NCBI GenBank assembly: GCA_027482185.1
Contig: JAIXWF010000017.1
Coordinates: forward strand, 1-64,000
Reading direction: 5' to 3'
Source: Opitutaceae bacterium
Lineage (GTDB): Bacteria; Verrucomicrobiota; Verrucomicrobiia; Opitutales; Opitutaceae
DNA length: 64,000 bases
Shown: positions 53,454-61,628 of the stretch, one piece after another
Layout: each line of letters begins with the position of its first letter
Position numbering within the stretch: position 1 is the first letter of the stretch
Position numbers and translations under genes: made by a program
Notes under the pieces: model-generated
The model's input: only the letters and a program-made list of their open reading frames with translations
Databases searched by the model: none
Told to the model about the DNA's origin: nothing

Positions 53454-54486
53454 CCGGGGCCGAGGGGATGCCGGCGCGGAACGCCGGGCCGACGAGGCGG
53501 CGGCGTGGGTGCTGCGCCAGGACCGCGGGCTGACGGCGGCGGAGCAGGATGCGTTTTCCCAATGGCTGGCGCAGGATCCGAGGCACGGCGCGGAACTGGC
53601 GAGGTTCCGCCGGCACTGGCAGCGGCTTGATCCGTTGGCGGACTGGCGGCCGGAACACAGCGCGCGGCCCAACCCCGATCTGCTGGCGCCCAAGACCGCG
53701 CCGGTGCGTCGCGCGCCGGCCTGGAGTCTGATCGGCCTCGCGGCGGCGGCGACGATCGCACTCATGGTGTGGCGGCATCCGGGCGAAAGGGCTTCGAATG
53801 CCGCCGCCCCGGCCGCGACGGTGGCCGACGCGGCGGTGCTGCGCCGGGTGCTGGAGGACGGCACGGTCGTCGAGTTGAACCGCGGCGCGGTGCTGACCGA
53901 GCATTTTACGCCCGGCGAACGCCGTGTGCGGCTGACCGCGGGCGAGGCGCATTTCACGGTGACGAAGAACCCGGCCCGCCCCTTCGTGGTCGCCGCCCAG
54001 GGTATGGACGTGCGGGCCGTGGGCACGGCGTTCAACGTCCGGCTCGGCAGTGCGGCCGTCGAGGTCCTGGTCACGGAAGGCCGTGTGCGCGTCGACGATG
54101 TCCGCCCCGGTCCGGCGGCCGCCGAGCCGAAGACCGCGCTCGTGCCCGAGTTGGCCGCGGGGGAACGCGCGGTCGTCTCGCTGGCGCCGCAACCCGAACC
54201 GGTGCGGATCGCGGTCCTGACGGCGGGCGAGATCGAGCGCGTGCTGGCGTGGCAGCACCGGTTGCTGGAATTCAACGCCGTGCCGCTGGCCGAGGTCGTC
54301 GCGGAGTTCAACCGCCGGAACGCGGTCCAGCTGGTGGTTGCCGACGCGGAGCTGGCGGCGGTGCGGATCACGACGTCGTTCCGTTCCGACAACGTCGACG
54401 GATTCGTGCGCCTGCTCGAACTGGGCTTCGGCACCGCGGCCGAGCGGCGCGGCGACCTGGAAATCGTGCTGCGCAAGGCGCGTTGA
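53446..54486 (+). CDS. FecR-family anti-sigma/sigma regulator
   Basis: Inner-membrane regulator of 346 residues that relays ligand occupancy of the receptor to the sigma factor. The N-terminal cytoplasmic DUF4880-like domain (about 10-65, AAAWVLRQDRGLTAAEQDAFSQWLAQDP) binds sigma. One membrane segment follows (about 85-105, SLIGLAAAATIALMVW). The periplasmic FecR domain (about 125-225) includes LNRGAVLTEHFTPGERRVRL and GTAFNVRL. The end (about 265-340) resembles a short secretin/STN-like domain, which in such systems touches the receptor's signalling domain. Translationally coupled to the sigma gene; the receptor gene starts 9 bases after its stop. Confidence 0.92.
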   Translation: MDDRGRGDAGAERRADEAAAWVLRQDRGLTAAEQDAFSQWLAQDPRHGAELARFRRHWQRLDPLADWRPEHSARPNPDLLAPKTAPVRRAPAWSLIGLAAAATIALMVWRHPGERASNAAAPAATVADAAVLRRVLEDGTVVELNRGAVLTEHFTPGERRVRLTAGEAHFTVTKNPARPFVVAAQGMDVRAVGTAFNVRLGSAAVEVLVTEGRVRVDDVRPGPAAAEPKTALVPELAAGERAVVSLAPQPEPVRIAVLTAGEIERVLAWQHRLLEFNAVPLAEVVAEFNRRNAVQLVVADAELAAVRITTSFRSDNVDGFVRLLELGFGTAAERRGDLEIVLRKAR

Positions 54487-54495
54487 TCCAAAGTC

Positions 54496-57400
54496 ATGCG
54501 GATGAGCGGCGAAGAATGCGCCGGGGGAGGACTTTTTTTTAACGGAAAGCGCCGGCTGGCGCATCTTGCCGGGAAGTCCGCTTCCCCTTGGCGTATTCCT
54601 GCGTTTTCCCCATCCCAACCCTCGTCCCTGCCGGCCGGCCTTTGGCGCCGGCTCTGGGTGTGGGCTGCGCTCGGATGGGCCTTGGCCGCGGGCCTGCCGG
54701 GATTGCGGGCGGATCCCGAAAACCGGACTTTCGACCTGCCGGCCGGCGAAGCGGGCGAAATCCTGAAGCGCTTCGGCCAGCAGGCGCAGCGCGAAATCCT
54801 GTTTCCGGCGGAGGCCGTCGCCGGCGTGAAAACCCATGCCGTCGCCGGTGACTATACCCCGCGCGCAGCCCTCGACCGGCTGCTGGCGCATTCGGGGCTC
54901 AGTGTGGTCGAGGATGCCCGCAGCGGCGCGCTGATGATTTTCCGCGCCGCCGCCGCGCCCCCCGCGGGTGCGGCGCCGCCGGCGCCCCGAAAGACGGAAA
55001 CCCAAACCACCGAACCACGCAAAACCATGAACCGCAAAACTCCTCTCGCCGTGCTGGGCGCGATGCTCGGCTTCGGCGCCGCCGAAGCCCAGACGCCGCC
55101 GCCCGCCCCGGCCGCACCCGCCAAGGAAACGCCGATCGTGCTTTCGGAATTCCGCGTCGATACGACGAAGGATGTCGGCTACCGGGCAACCAACGCCACT
55201 TCCGGCACGCGGCTCAACACGCCGATCAAGGACATCCCGATGCCGATCAACGTCGTCACGAAGGAATTCATCGACGACATCGGCGCCTATGATTTCAAAG
55301 AGGCGCTGATCTACGAAGCCGGCATCACGCAGGACTTCATCCAGACCGGAAACAACTTCCTCTTCTCATCCTCGGGCACGGGCCAGGCCGGGCAGGGACT
55401 GGGCGACCGGTCGAGCACCACGATCAACATCCGTGGCTACAATTCGCGCCGCCAGCTGCGCAACGGGTTTGTGACGACCTCCGTCACCGACAACGTCAAC
55501 GTGAGCCGCGTCGAAGTCGCCAAGGGCCCGCAGTCGCTGCTCTACGGCGTTGCCGTGCTCGGCGGCGTGGTGAACATCATCCCCGACTACCCGCTCAGCG
55601 TGCCGCGCTACGAGACGAAGGTCGTGGTCGGCTCCGACGACTTCCTGCGTTTCGAACTCGATGCGACCGGCCCGCTGGTTCGCATCGCCGACCGCCAGAT
55701 CAACTACCGCCTGGCCGGCGCCTACCAGCGCTTCGACGGCGACCCGATCCGCGACGGCGACGACCGCACGCGCAAATTCCTCTCGGCCCTTTTCGAGACG
55801 AAACTCTTCCCCAACACGAACCTGCTCCTCGACGTCGAAGGCGGCATTTTCCGCACCGAGGCGAACGGCTTCCGCGACCTCAGCGACACCAACAACGCAG
55901 CCGAGAACACGCTCAATTTCTACGGTGAAAACAACGCCAACACCGTCTTCGGCGACGCCCCGCAGGTCGCGCGCGACTGGTATGGCTCCGGCGAGGCCTA
56001 CCGCCTGAGCGGCGACGATCCGTTCAGCGAGACGCGCTACTACAACGTGATGTTCGAGGTCACGCAGAAGATCTTCGACGGTCTCTCGCTCATCGGCGGC
56101 ATCAACTACTCGCGCACCGACGTGGAGAATCTCTCCATCGGCGGCGGTGTCGATTACCAGCGCGTGTTCAACGCCGGCAACCCGCTGACCGCCGCGCAGC
56201 AGGCCACCCTCGCCAATCTGCGCGCCCAGCCGACTTACTTCGAGCAGACCGGCCTCAGCTTCAATAACGTGCTCTTCTCCCGGAATTACACCGGCGCGAA
56301 CGACTTCAGGTTCCGCCGTATCCAATACAATTGGACGCGGCCCTCGAGCGACAACGAGAACCGCCAAGCCCGGCTCGACCTTAACTACAACTTCGACCTG
56401 CTCGGCGCGAACCACAACTTCCTGATCGGCTACCACGACCGGAAGACGTGGTCCAAGAGCCTCGGCAGCGCGTCGCTGCCGGTGGGCGCGACCGGGTCGA
56501 CAAATGTCTTCAAGAGCTTCTCGCGCGACAGCGTGCTGACCCCGATCGAGTATGCGGGCGAGGGCTCGCGCACCTCCGGCCGCACCTCGAACGAAGAGTG
56601 GAACGCCGGCTCCTACGCAGTCTACCAGGGCAAATACTGGAAAGACCGCGTGCTGCTCATCGGCGGCCTGCGCCGCGACCGTTTCATGGTGCGCAACCGC
56701 ACCTGGAATTACTCGCTCGCGCCGGGCGCCGACCCTGCACTCGCCGCCAGCTACGTGCGCAACGCCGCGCCCAATGCCGCGGCCGGCACGACGCGCGCCG
56801 ACTTCTACCGTTTCAAGGGGGAGACCCAATACAAGAACAGCCCTACCGTTGGCGTGAGCTTCAAGATCGACGAAGCGCTCTCCATCTACGGGCTCACCGC
56901 CACTGGCCTCTTCCCCGATGCCGGCCAGCAGGATGGCGCCGGCAACGCGGTGAAACCCGAATACGCCAAGAGCCGCGAAGTCGGCGCAAAGTTCGACCTC
57001 TGGAAAGACGATGACGGCCGCACCGTCCTCTCCGGCGCCATCGCCGGCTACAAGATCCGCCGCGAAGACGCCGTCTACAACGTATTCTGGGCGCCGCAGC
57101 CGCGCAGCAACAACGGCACCGGTCTGGGCAACGTGAATGTCCCGAACAGCTGGACGAGTTTCCAGACCAACCAGCCGCAGAGCTACCTGCTCCCGATCCA
57201 GTATATCGCGGCCGGCGATCTCGCGACGTACCGCAATTCGCCCGCCTTCCGCGGCGAGCGGAACAACCTGGTCCTCGTGGACTACCGCTCGCTCGGCACC
57301 GCGGCCGCCGATCCGCTGCGCCGCGGCATGGAGGCCATTGCCGCGGCCTCGATGGCGCAGGGCTCGCAGACCCTCCTCCAGACGTCCGCCACTGGCAATA

Positions 57401-58098
57401 CAGCGGACGATCTCTACGCCAATCTCGCTTACGAGAACCGCAACGCGAACGTGAACTACGCCGACGAATCGTCCGGCTTCGATGTGAACTTCCTCTATAC
57501 GCCGAACCGCAGCTATTCGGCGACGTTCTCCTATGCCTACCAGAAGCAGCAAGTCATCGGCGGCTTCGGCCTCGTCGACCAGCCCAACAGCACCGAATAC
57601 GATTCGTGGTGGCGCTACATGGGCTTCACCACCCAGCAGGCGCTCGCGGCGAACCTCGACGAGTCGTCGGTCGATTTCAACTCGAGCGTCAAGGGCGTCC
57701 GGCTCATCGACAACCCCGAGCACTCCGCCAACGTATGGAACAAGTATACGTTTACCGACGGAGCCATGAAGGGCTGGGACCTTGGTCTTGGCATCAACTG
57801 GTTCGGCAGCCGCCAAGCGGAGGCCGCGATCGACAACGGGCTCCGGCGTCGTGTCACCGGCCGTTTCAAGGCCGACTTTTCCCAGCGCTTCGTTGTCAAC
57901 ACCGCGGTCGGCTTCAAGCGGAAGATCGCGGGTCGGGATTGGAACTTCCGGCTCAACGTCAACAACCTGTTCGACGACCAGAAGGACGAGCGGATCGTTT
58001 ACAACGGCATCGTTGGCACCTCGACGGCTGCTCCCGCCCGCTCCGTGGTATACTACAACCCGCGGACGTGGCAGTTCTCGGTCGGGACTAAGTTCTGA
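54496..58098 (+). CDS. FecA-type TonB-dependent receptor with STN domain and internal signal peptide
   Basis: 1200-residue receptor and signal transducer. The first 55-70 residues contain a hydrophobic export signal (LWVWAALGWALAAGLPGLRA). The STN signalling domain follows (about 73-150, RTFDLPAGEAGEILKRFGQQAQREILF). After a Pro/Thr linker there is a second Met (residue 178, base 55027) that opens a full signal-peptide-like segment (NRKTPLAVLGAMLGFGAAEAQ), then the TonB-box-like IVLSEFRVD, a plug domain (about 220-340) and a barrel ending RTWQFSVGTKF with the expected terminal Phe. It completes a FecI-FecR-FecA unit. Ligand unknown; iron chelate or glycan are both possible. Confidence 0.9.
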   Translation: MRMSGEECAGGGLFFNGKRRLAHLAGKSASPWRIPAFSPSQPSSLPAGLWRRLWVWAALGWALAAGLPGLRADPENRTFDLPAGEAGEILKRFGQQAQREILFPAEAVAGVKTHAVAGDYTPRAALDRLLAHSGLSVVEDARSGALMIFRAAAAPPAGAAPPAPRKTETQTTEPRKTMNRKTPLAVLGAMLGFGAAEAQTPPPAPAAPAKETPIVLSEFRVDTTKDVGYRATNATSGTRLNTPIKDIPMPINVVTKEFIDDIGAYDFKEALIYEAGITQDFIQTGNNFLFSSSGTGQAGQGLGDRSSTTINIRGYNSRRQLRNGFVTTSVTDNVNVSRVEVAKGPQSLLYGVAVLGGVVNIIPDYPLSVPRYETKVVVGSDDFLRFELDATGPLVRIADRQINYRLAGAYQRFDGDPIRDGDDRTRKFLSALFETKLFPNTNLLLDVEGGIFRTEANGFRDLSDTNNAAENTLNFYGENNANTVFGDAPQVARDWYGSGEAYRLSGDDPFSETRYYNVMFEVTQKIFDGLSLIGGINYSRTDVENLSIGGGVDYQRVFNAGNPLTAAQQATLANLRAQPTYFEQTGLSFNNVLFSRNYTGANDFRFRRIQYNWTRPSSDNENRQARLDLNYNFDLLGANHNFLIGYHDRKTWSKSLGSASLPVGATGSTNVFKSFSRDSVLTPIEYAGEGSRTSGRTSNEEWNAGSYAVYQGKYWKDRVLLIGGLRRDRFMVRNRTWNYSLAPGADPALAASYVRNAAPNAAAGTTRADFYRFKGETQYKNSPTVGVSFKIDEALSIYGLTATGLFPDAGQQDGAGNAVKPEYAKSREVGAKFDLWKDDDGRTVLSGAIAGYKIRREDAVYNVFWAPQPRSNNGTGLGNVNVPNSWTSFQTNQPQSYLLPIQYIAAGDLATYRNSPAFRGERNNLVLVDYRSLGTAAADPLRRGMEAIAAASMAQGSQTLLQTSATGNTADDLYANLAYENRNANVNYADESSGFDVNFLYTPNRSYSATFSYAYQKQQVIGGFGLVDQPNSTEYDSWWRYMGFTTQQALAANLDESSVDFNSSVKGVRLIDNPEHSANVWNKYTFTDGAMKGWDLGLGINWFGSRQAEAAIDNGLRRRVTGRFKADFSQRFVVNTAVGFKRKIAGRDWNFRLNVNNLFDDQKDERIVYNGIVGTSTAAPARSVVYYNPRTWQFSVGTKF

Positions 58099-58118
58099 AC
58101 GAAACGGAGGCGCCGGGC

Positions 58119-58973
58119 GTGCGGTGGGAAAGATTCATGGCACGATGCCCCCATTCCACGGCCGGCTTCGGCCGGTCGCGGGTAGCCGGACTCGCATTGG
58201 CGTTTGGCGTGCTATCCTGCGAAGCCGCGCCCGCTCCGGTCGTGCACGCGGTCGCGGTGGCGCCGGGAGCGACGCTGGAATTCGTGGCCCTGCCGCCGGG
58301 CACCTACGAGCGCGGCAGCGCGGAAACCGAGGCCGGACGCGACCGCGACGAGGGGCCGCGGCACCGCGTGACGCTGACGCGCGGCTTTTGGCTCGGGCGC
58401 CATGAAATCACCCAGGCCCAATGGACGGCCGTGATGGGCACGAACCCGGCGGTGTTCAAACAGGGTCCGGACGCCCCGCGGCGGCCGGTGGAGTCGGTGT
58501 CGTGGGACGATTGCGCGCGCTTCATCGCCCGCCTCAATGCGCTGGGCGTCGGCCGGTTCCGGCTCCCGACCGAGGCGGAGTGGGAATATGCCGCGCGCGC
58601 CGGCACGACGACGCGTTTCCCTTGGGGCGACGACCCGAAGGATTTCGAGACGCACCGTTTCGCCTGGGCCAACAGCCGTTCCTACGCGGTGACCCATCCG
58701 GTCGGCGCCAAGCCGCCGAACCCGTGGGGGCTGTACGACCTGCACGGCAACGTGTGGGAGTGGTGCAGCGATTGGTACGGGCCGTATCCGGCGGGGCCGT
58801 TGACGGATCCCGCGGGCCCGGCCGAGGGACGGGAGCGCGTGTTCCGCGGCGGCAGCTGGTACGATTTCCCGCCGAGCCTGCGCTCGGCCAACCGGCACCG
58901 CCACGTGCCGGATCGCCGCTACACGGCCGTCGGCCTGAGGCTTGCGTGGGAGCCGGAGGCGCCTGCGCCATGA
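58119..58973 (+). CDS. SUMF1/FGE-fold protein lacking the catalytic cysteines
   Basis: 284-residue exported protein of the formylglycine-generating-enzyme-like superfamily. GTG at 58119 lies 8 bases after a strong GGAGG ribosome-binding site; an ATG at 58137 is an alternative. A signal peptide ends near CEAAPA. The fold's landmarks are present: GTYERGSAETEAGRDRDEGPRHRVTL, FWLGRHEITQAQW, RLPTEAEWEYAARAG, NPWGLYDLHGNVWEWCSDWY and RVFRGGSWYD...ANRHR. True FGEs have a Cys pair after the GGSW motif; here it reads GGSWYDFPPSLRSANRHR with no Cys, so sulfatase activation is unlikely. Overlaps the next gene by four bases. Confidence 0.92.
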   Translation: MRWERFMARCPHSTAGFGRSRVAGLALAFGVLSCEAAPAPVVHAVAVAPGATLEFVALPPGTYERGSAETEAGRDRDEGPRHRVTLTRGFWLGRHEITQAQWTAVMGTNPAVFKQGPDAPRRPVESVSWDDCARFIARLNALGVGRFRLPTEAEWEYAARAGTTTRFPWGDDPKDFETHRFAWANSRSYAVTHPVGAKPPNPWGLYDLHGNVWEWCSDWYGPYPAGPLTDPAGPAEGRERVFRGGSWYDFPPSLRSANRHRHVPDRRYTAVGLRLAWEPEAPAP

Positions 58974-61468
58974 AGGCGGCGTGGATTCTGGGCTTCGCGG
59001 CGGCGCTGGCGCTGCGCGCGGCGCCGGCGGAACGCACGGTGACGCTGGCCGACGGCACGGCTTTTGTGTTCGTCGCCGTGCCGGCGGGAACGTTCACGCG
59101 GGGCAGTCCGGAAACCGAGGCGGGCCGGGCGCGGGACGAAGGGCCGCGGCGCGAGATCGCGATCCCGCGGCCGTACTGGCTGGGCAAGTACGAGGTGACG
59201 CAGGCGCAATGGCGCGCGGTGACGGGGGAGAATCCGGCGACCTTCCGCGAATTCGCGGCGTCCGACGTCCATCCGGTCGAGGGAATTTCCTGGGACGACG
59301 CGCAGGCTTTCGTCGCGCGGCTGAACGCCCGCGGCGTCGGCCGCTTCCGGCTGCCGACGGAAGCGGAATGGGAGTACGCGGCGCGGGCAGGCACGGACAC
59401 GCGTTTCCCGTGGGGCGAGGATTTGGCGCACCGCGAGTTGCCGCGGCACGCCTGGTTCTACCCCGGGGCGGAAGGGCGCAGCCACCCGGTGGGGACGAAG
59501 CAACCGAATGCGTGGGGCCTGCACGACCTGCTCGGCGGCGTGTGGGAATGGTGCGAGGACCGCTTCGCGCCGTACGGGGCCGAGACGACGGCGTCGGGGG
59601 TGGAGCGCGTGATCCGCGGCGGCAGCTGGTTCAACGAGCCCGAGGCGTTGCGGCCGGCCAACCGCCACCGCCATCCGCCGGATTCGCGGCAGACCAATGT
59701 CGGCCTGCGGCTGGTGTGGGAGCCGGCGGACGACGGCGCGGCGATCCAGCGCCGGCCCGACGGCTCCGTGCCCTACGGCTACCGGGCGATGACTTCGCCG
59801 CACCCCGGCCCGTGGTGGGTGCCGGTGCCGGGCCACGTCGCGCCGGCGCCGGGCGAGCACCCGCGGCTGCTGTTCCGCCGGGCGGACCTGCCGGCGTTGC
59901 GGGCCAAGGCGGCGACGCCCGAGGGCCGGGCGATTTTGCAACGGTTGCGTTTCCTCCTCGACGGCGCCGACGGCGAGACGATGACGGTGCGTTTCAATCC
60001 GGCGACGCGGTTCGACCAGGGCGCCGCGACACCGCCGCCCGTCGGCACCTACACGCTCGGGCACGCCGCGGGTTACGGGTTGCTGTATCAGCTTACCGGC
60101 GACCGGAAATTCGCGGAGTACGGCCGGGAGAGTTTCGAACGGGCGTTGGCCGGCGTGCGCGACCGCGACAGCCGCTACAGTTTCCGCCAGCCCGGCGGCG
60201 CGCTCCGGGCCGGACCGCCACTCGGGTGGATGGCCGTGGGCTACGACCTCTGCTACGACGGTTGGGACCCCGCCGTACGCGAGCGTCTCGGCCGCGCGCT
60301 CTGGGAGTATCGCGAGACGCTGGAGAATCCGCGGCCGGACAAGCGGGAGATCGATCTGCCCGGCCTCGCACGAGGCACCATGCCGCCGTACAGCAACCAC
60401 TTTTCCATGCAAGTCGGCGGCGCGGCGCTCGTGCTCCTGGCGCTCAAGGGTGAAGCGTGGCTCGAATCCGAGCGGCTCGACCCGCTGCTCGACGCCGCGG
60501 CCCACAGCATGGTCCGCAACCTCGACGAAGGTTTCGGCGACGGCGGGTTTTTCGCCGAAGGCGACGGCACCGGCTCGATGGCCTCGCAGATTGTGTTTCT
60601 TTCCGCGCTCCAGGCGTGGCGGCAGGCGGCCGGTCTCGACTTCGTCAACAGTCCCCGGCCCAACGCCCGGATGCTCACGCTGAAGTGGATCTACCAAACC
60701 GTGTTTCGCGACGGGCAGCCGGTCTTCTGGCCGATCCGCGGCGGCTACGGACCGAACGTGTGGTCCCGTTCCGGCCAGAGCGGCGCGGCCTATTTCGCGC
60801 TTGGTCTCGGCGCCGTGCCGCCGGCGGACCGGCCCGCGCTGCAGTGGTGCTACGACCGTTTTCTCGCGACCGCCGATGCTGCGGCCGGCACGCCGTTCGA
60901 TACCGCGAGTCTTTATCCGCAGTTCGCCGTCAGCGCGTTCGTGAATTGGCCGGTCGGCGAAGCCGCCCGCGACCCGCACGGACTCCTGCCGCGGACTTAC
61001 CGCGATGCCGTGGCGGGATTCTATTGCTGGCGCGACCGCTGGGCCGACGGCGACGACACCGTGATCACCGTACTGACCAACGAAGTCCGCGGCTACATGG
61101 GCGCGAAACCGGATCCGGGCCTGATGATCCACTCGCGCGGCCGCCGGCTCACATGGGGGACAGTGGTCCCCGGGCCGGTGCGGCGTTGGGAGACGACGCC
61201 GCAGGGGGAGACGAGCGTGTTGGAATTGGCCGACGGCACGGTGTTCGGTGTGGATTTGTCCGGGGCCGGCGGGGCCGGGATCATATTGGTGACGACCGGG
61301 GCCGCGGACGGGCAGAGCGTCGAGGTCGGAGGGCGGCGGCTGACGTTCTACTTTCCGACGGCGGCAACGCCGCCAGCGATTGCCGTGGAAGGCGGCGGCG
61401 TGCGCATCGGCGCGCAGACCGTCGCGTGGGAAGCGGGCCGGTTGGTGTTCGGTCGACCCGGCCGCTGA
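58970..61468 (+). CDS. SUMF1-fold domain fused to a heparinase/alginate-lyase-like toroid
   Basis: 832-residue exported protein. It has a signal peptide (about 1-21), then a SUMF1/FGE-like domain (about 25-255) closely related to the preceding protein, again without the catalytic Cys pair (GGSWFNEPEALRPANRHR). A linker leads to HPRLLFRRADLPALRAKAAT (about 297), the usual start of heparinase II/III-like lyases. The alpha/alpha toroid runs to about residue 690, with Asn/His/Tyr-rich segments such as PPYSNHFSMQVGGAALVLLALK and YGPNVWSRSGQSGAAYFALGLG. A beta-sandwich follows at the C-terminus. An acidic-polysaccharide lyase function is inferred; substrate unknown. ATGA overlap couples it to the gene before. 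Confidence 0.9.
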   Translation: MKAAWILGFAAALALRAAPAERTVTLADGTAFVFVAVPAGTFTRGSPETEAGRARDEGPRREIAIPRPYWLGKYEVTQAQWRAVTGENPATFREFAASDVHPVEGISWDDAQAFVARLNARGVGRFRLPTEAEWEYAARAGTDTRFPWGEDLAHRELPRHAWFYPGAEGRSHPVGTKQPNAWGLHDLLGGVWEWCEDRFAPYGAETTASGVERVIRGGSWFNEPEALRPANRHRHPPDSRQTNVGLRLVWEPADDGAAIQRRPDGSVPYGYRAMTSPHPGPWWVPVPGHVAPAPGEHPRLLFRRADLPALRAKAATPEGRAILQRLRFLLDGADGETMTVRFNPATRFDQGAATPPPVGTYTLGHAAGYGLLYQLTGDRKFAEYGRESFERALAGVRDRDSRYSFRQPGGALRAGPPLGWMAVGYDLCYDGWDPAVRERLGRALWEYRETLENPRPDKREIDLPGLARGTMPPYSNHFSMQVGGAALVLLALKGEAWLESERLDPLLDAAAHSMVRNLDEGFGDGGFFAEGDGTGSMASQIVFLSALQAWRQAAGLDFVNSPRPNARMLTLKWIYQTVFRDGQPVFWPIRGGYGPNVWSRSGQSGAAYFALGLGAVPPADRPALQWCYDRFLATADAAAGTPFDTASLYPQFAVSAFVNWPVGEAARDPHGLLPRTYRDAVAGFYCWRDRWADGDDTVITVLTNEVRGYMGAKPDPGLMIHSRGRRLTWGTVVPGPVRRWETTPQGETSVLELADGTVFGVDLSGAGGAGIILVTTGAADGQSVEVGGRRLTFYFPTAATPPAIAVEGGGVRIGAQTVAWEAGRLVFGRPGR

Positions 61469-61569
61469 ACGCGGGCGGGGTGCGATCGAGCTCCGGCAGC
61501 CGATCGCGTCCGATTGAAAGCCGGGGACGGAGCCAACTACCGCCAATGCTTCCGTGCCGTCACGACGGG

Positions 61570-61612
61570 ATCGCGGATCGATCTCTCAACCCTCAACTTT
61601 CAACTCCCAACT
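61570..61612. repeat. Polypyrimidine repeat at a convergent border
   Basis: CTCAACCCTCAACTTTCAACTCCCAACTGC lies between the lyase-like gene and phoD, which converge. The units match the CTTCAACTTTCAGC block of 3641-3661. Confidence 0.6.
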
Positions 61613-61628
61613 GCAGGGGCTTTTGGGC

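Noticed and set aside
58119-58973. Annotating the gene as a formylglycine-generating enzyme
   Set aside because: The active-site cysteines of that enzyme are absent, and no sulfatase gene is in the window.
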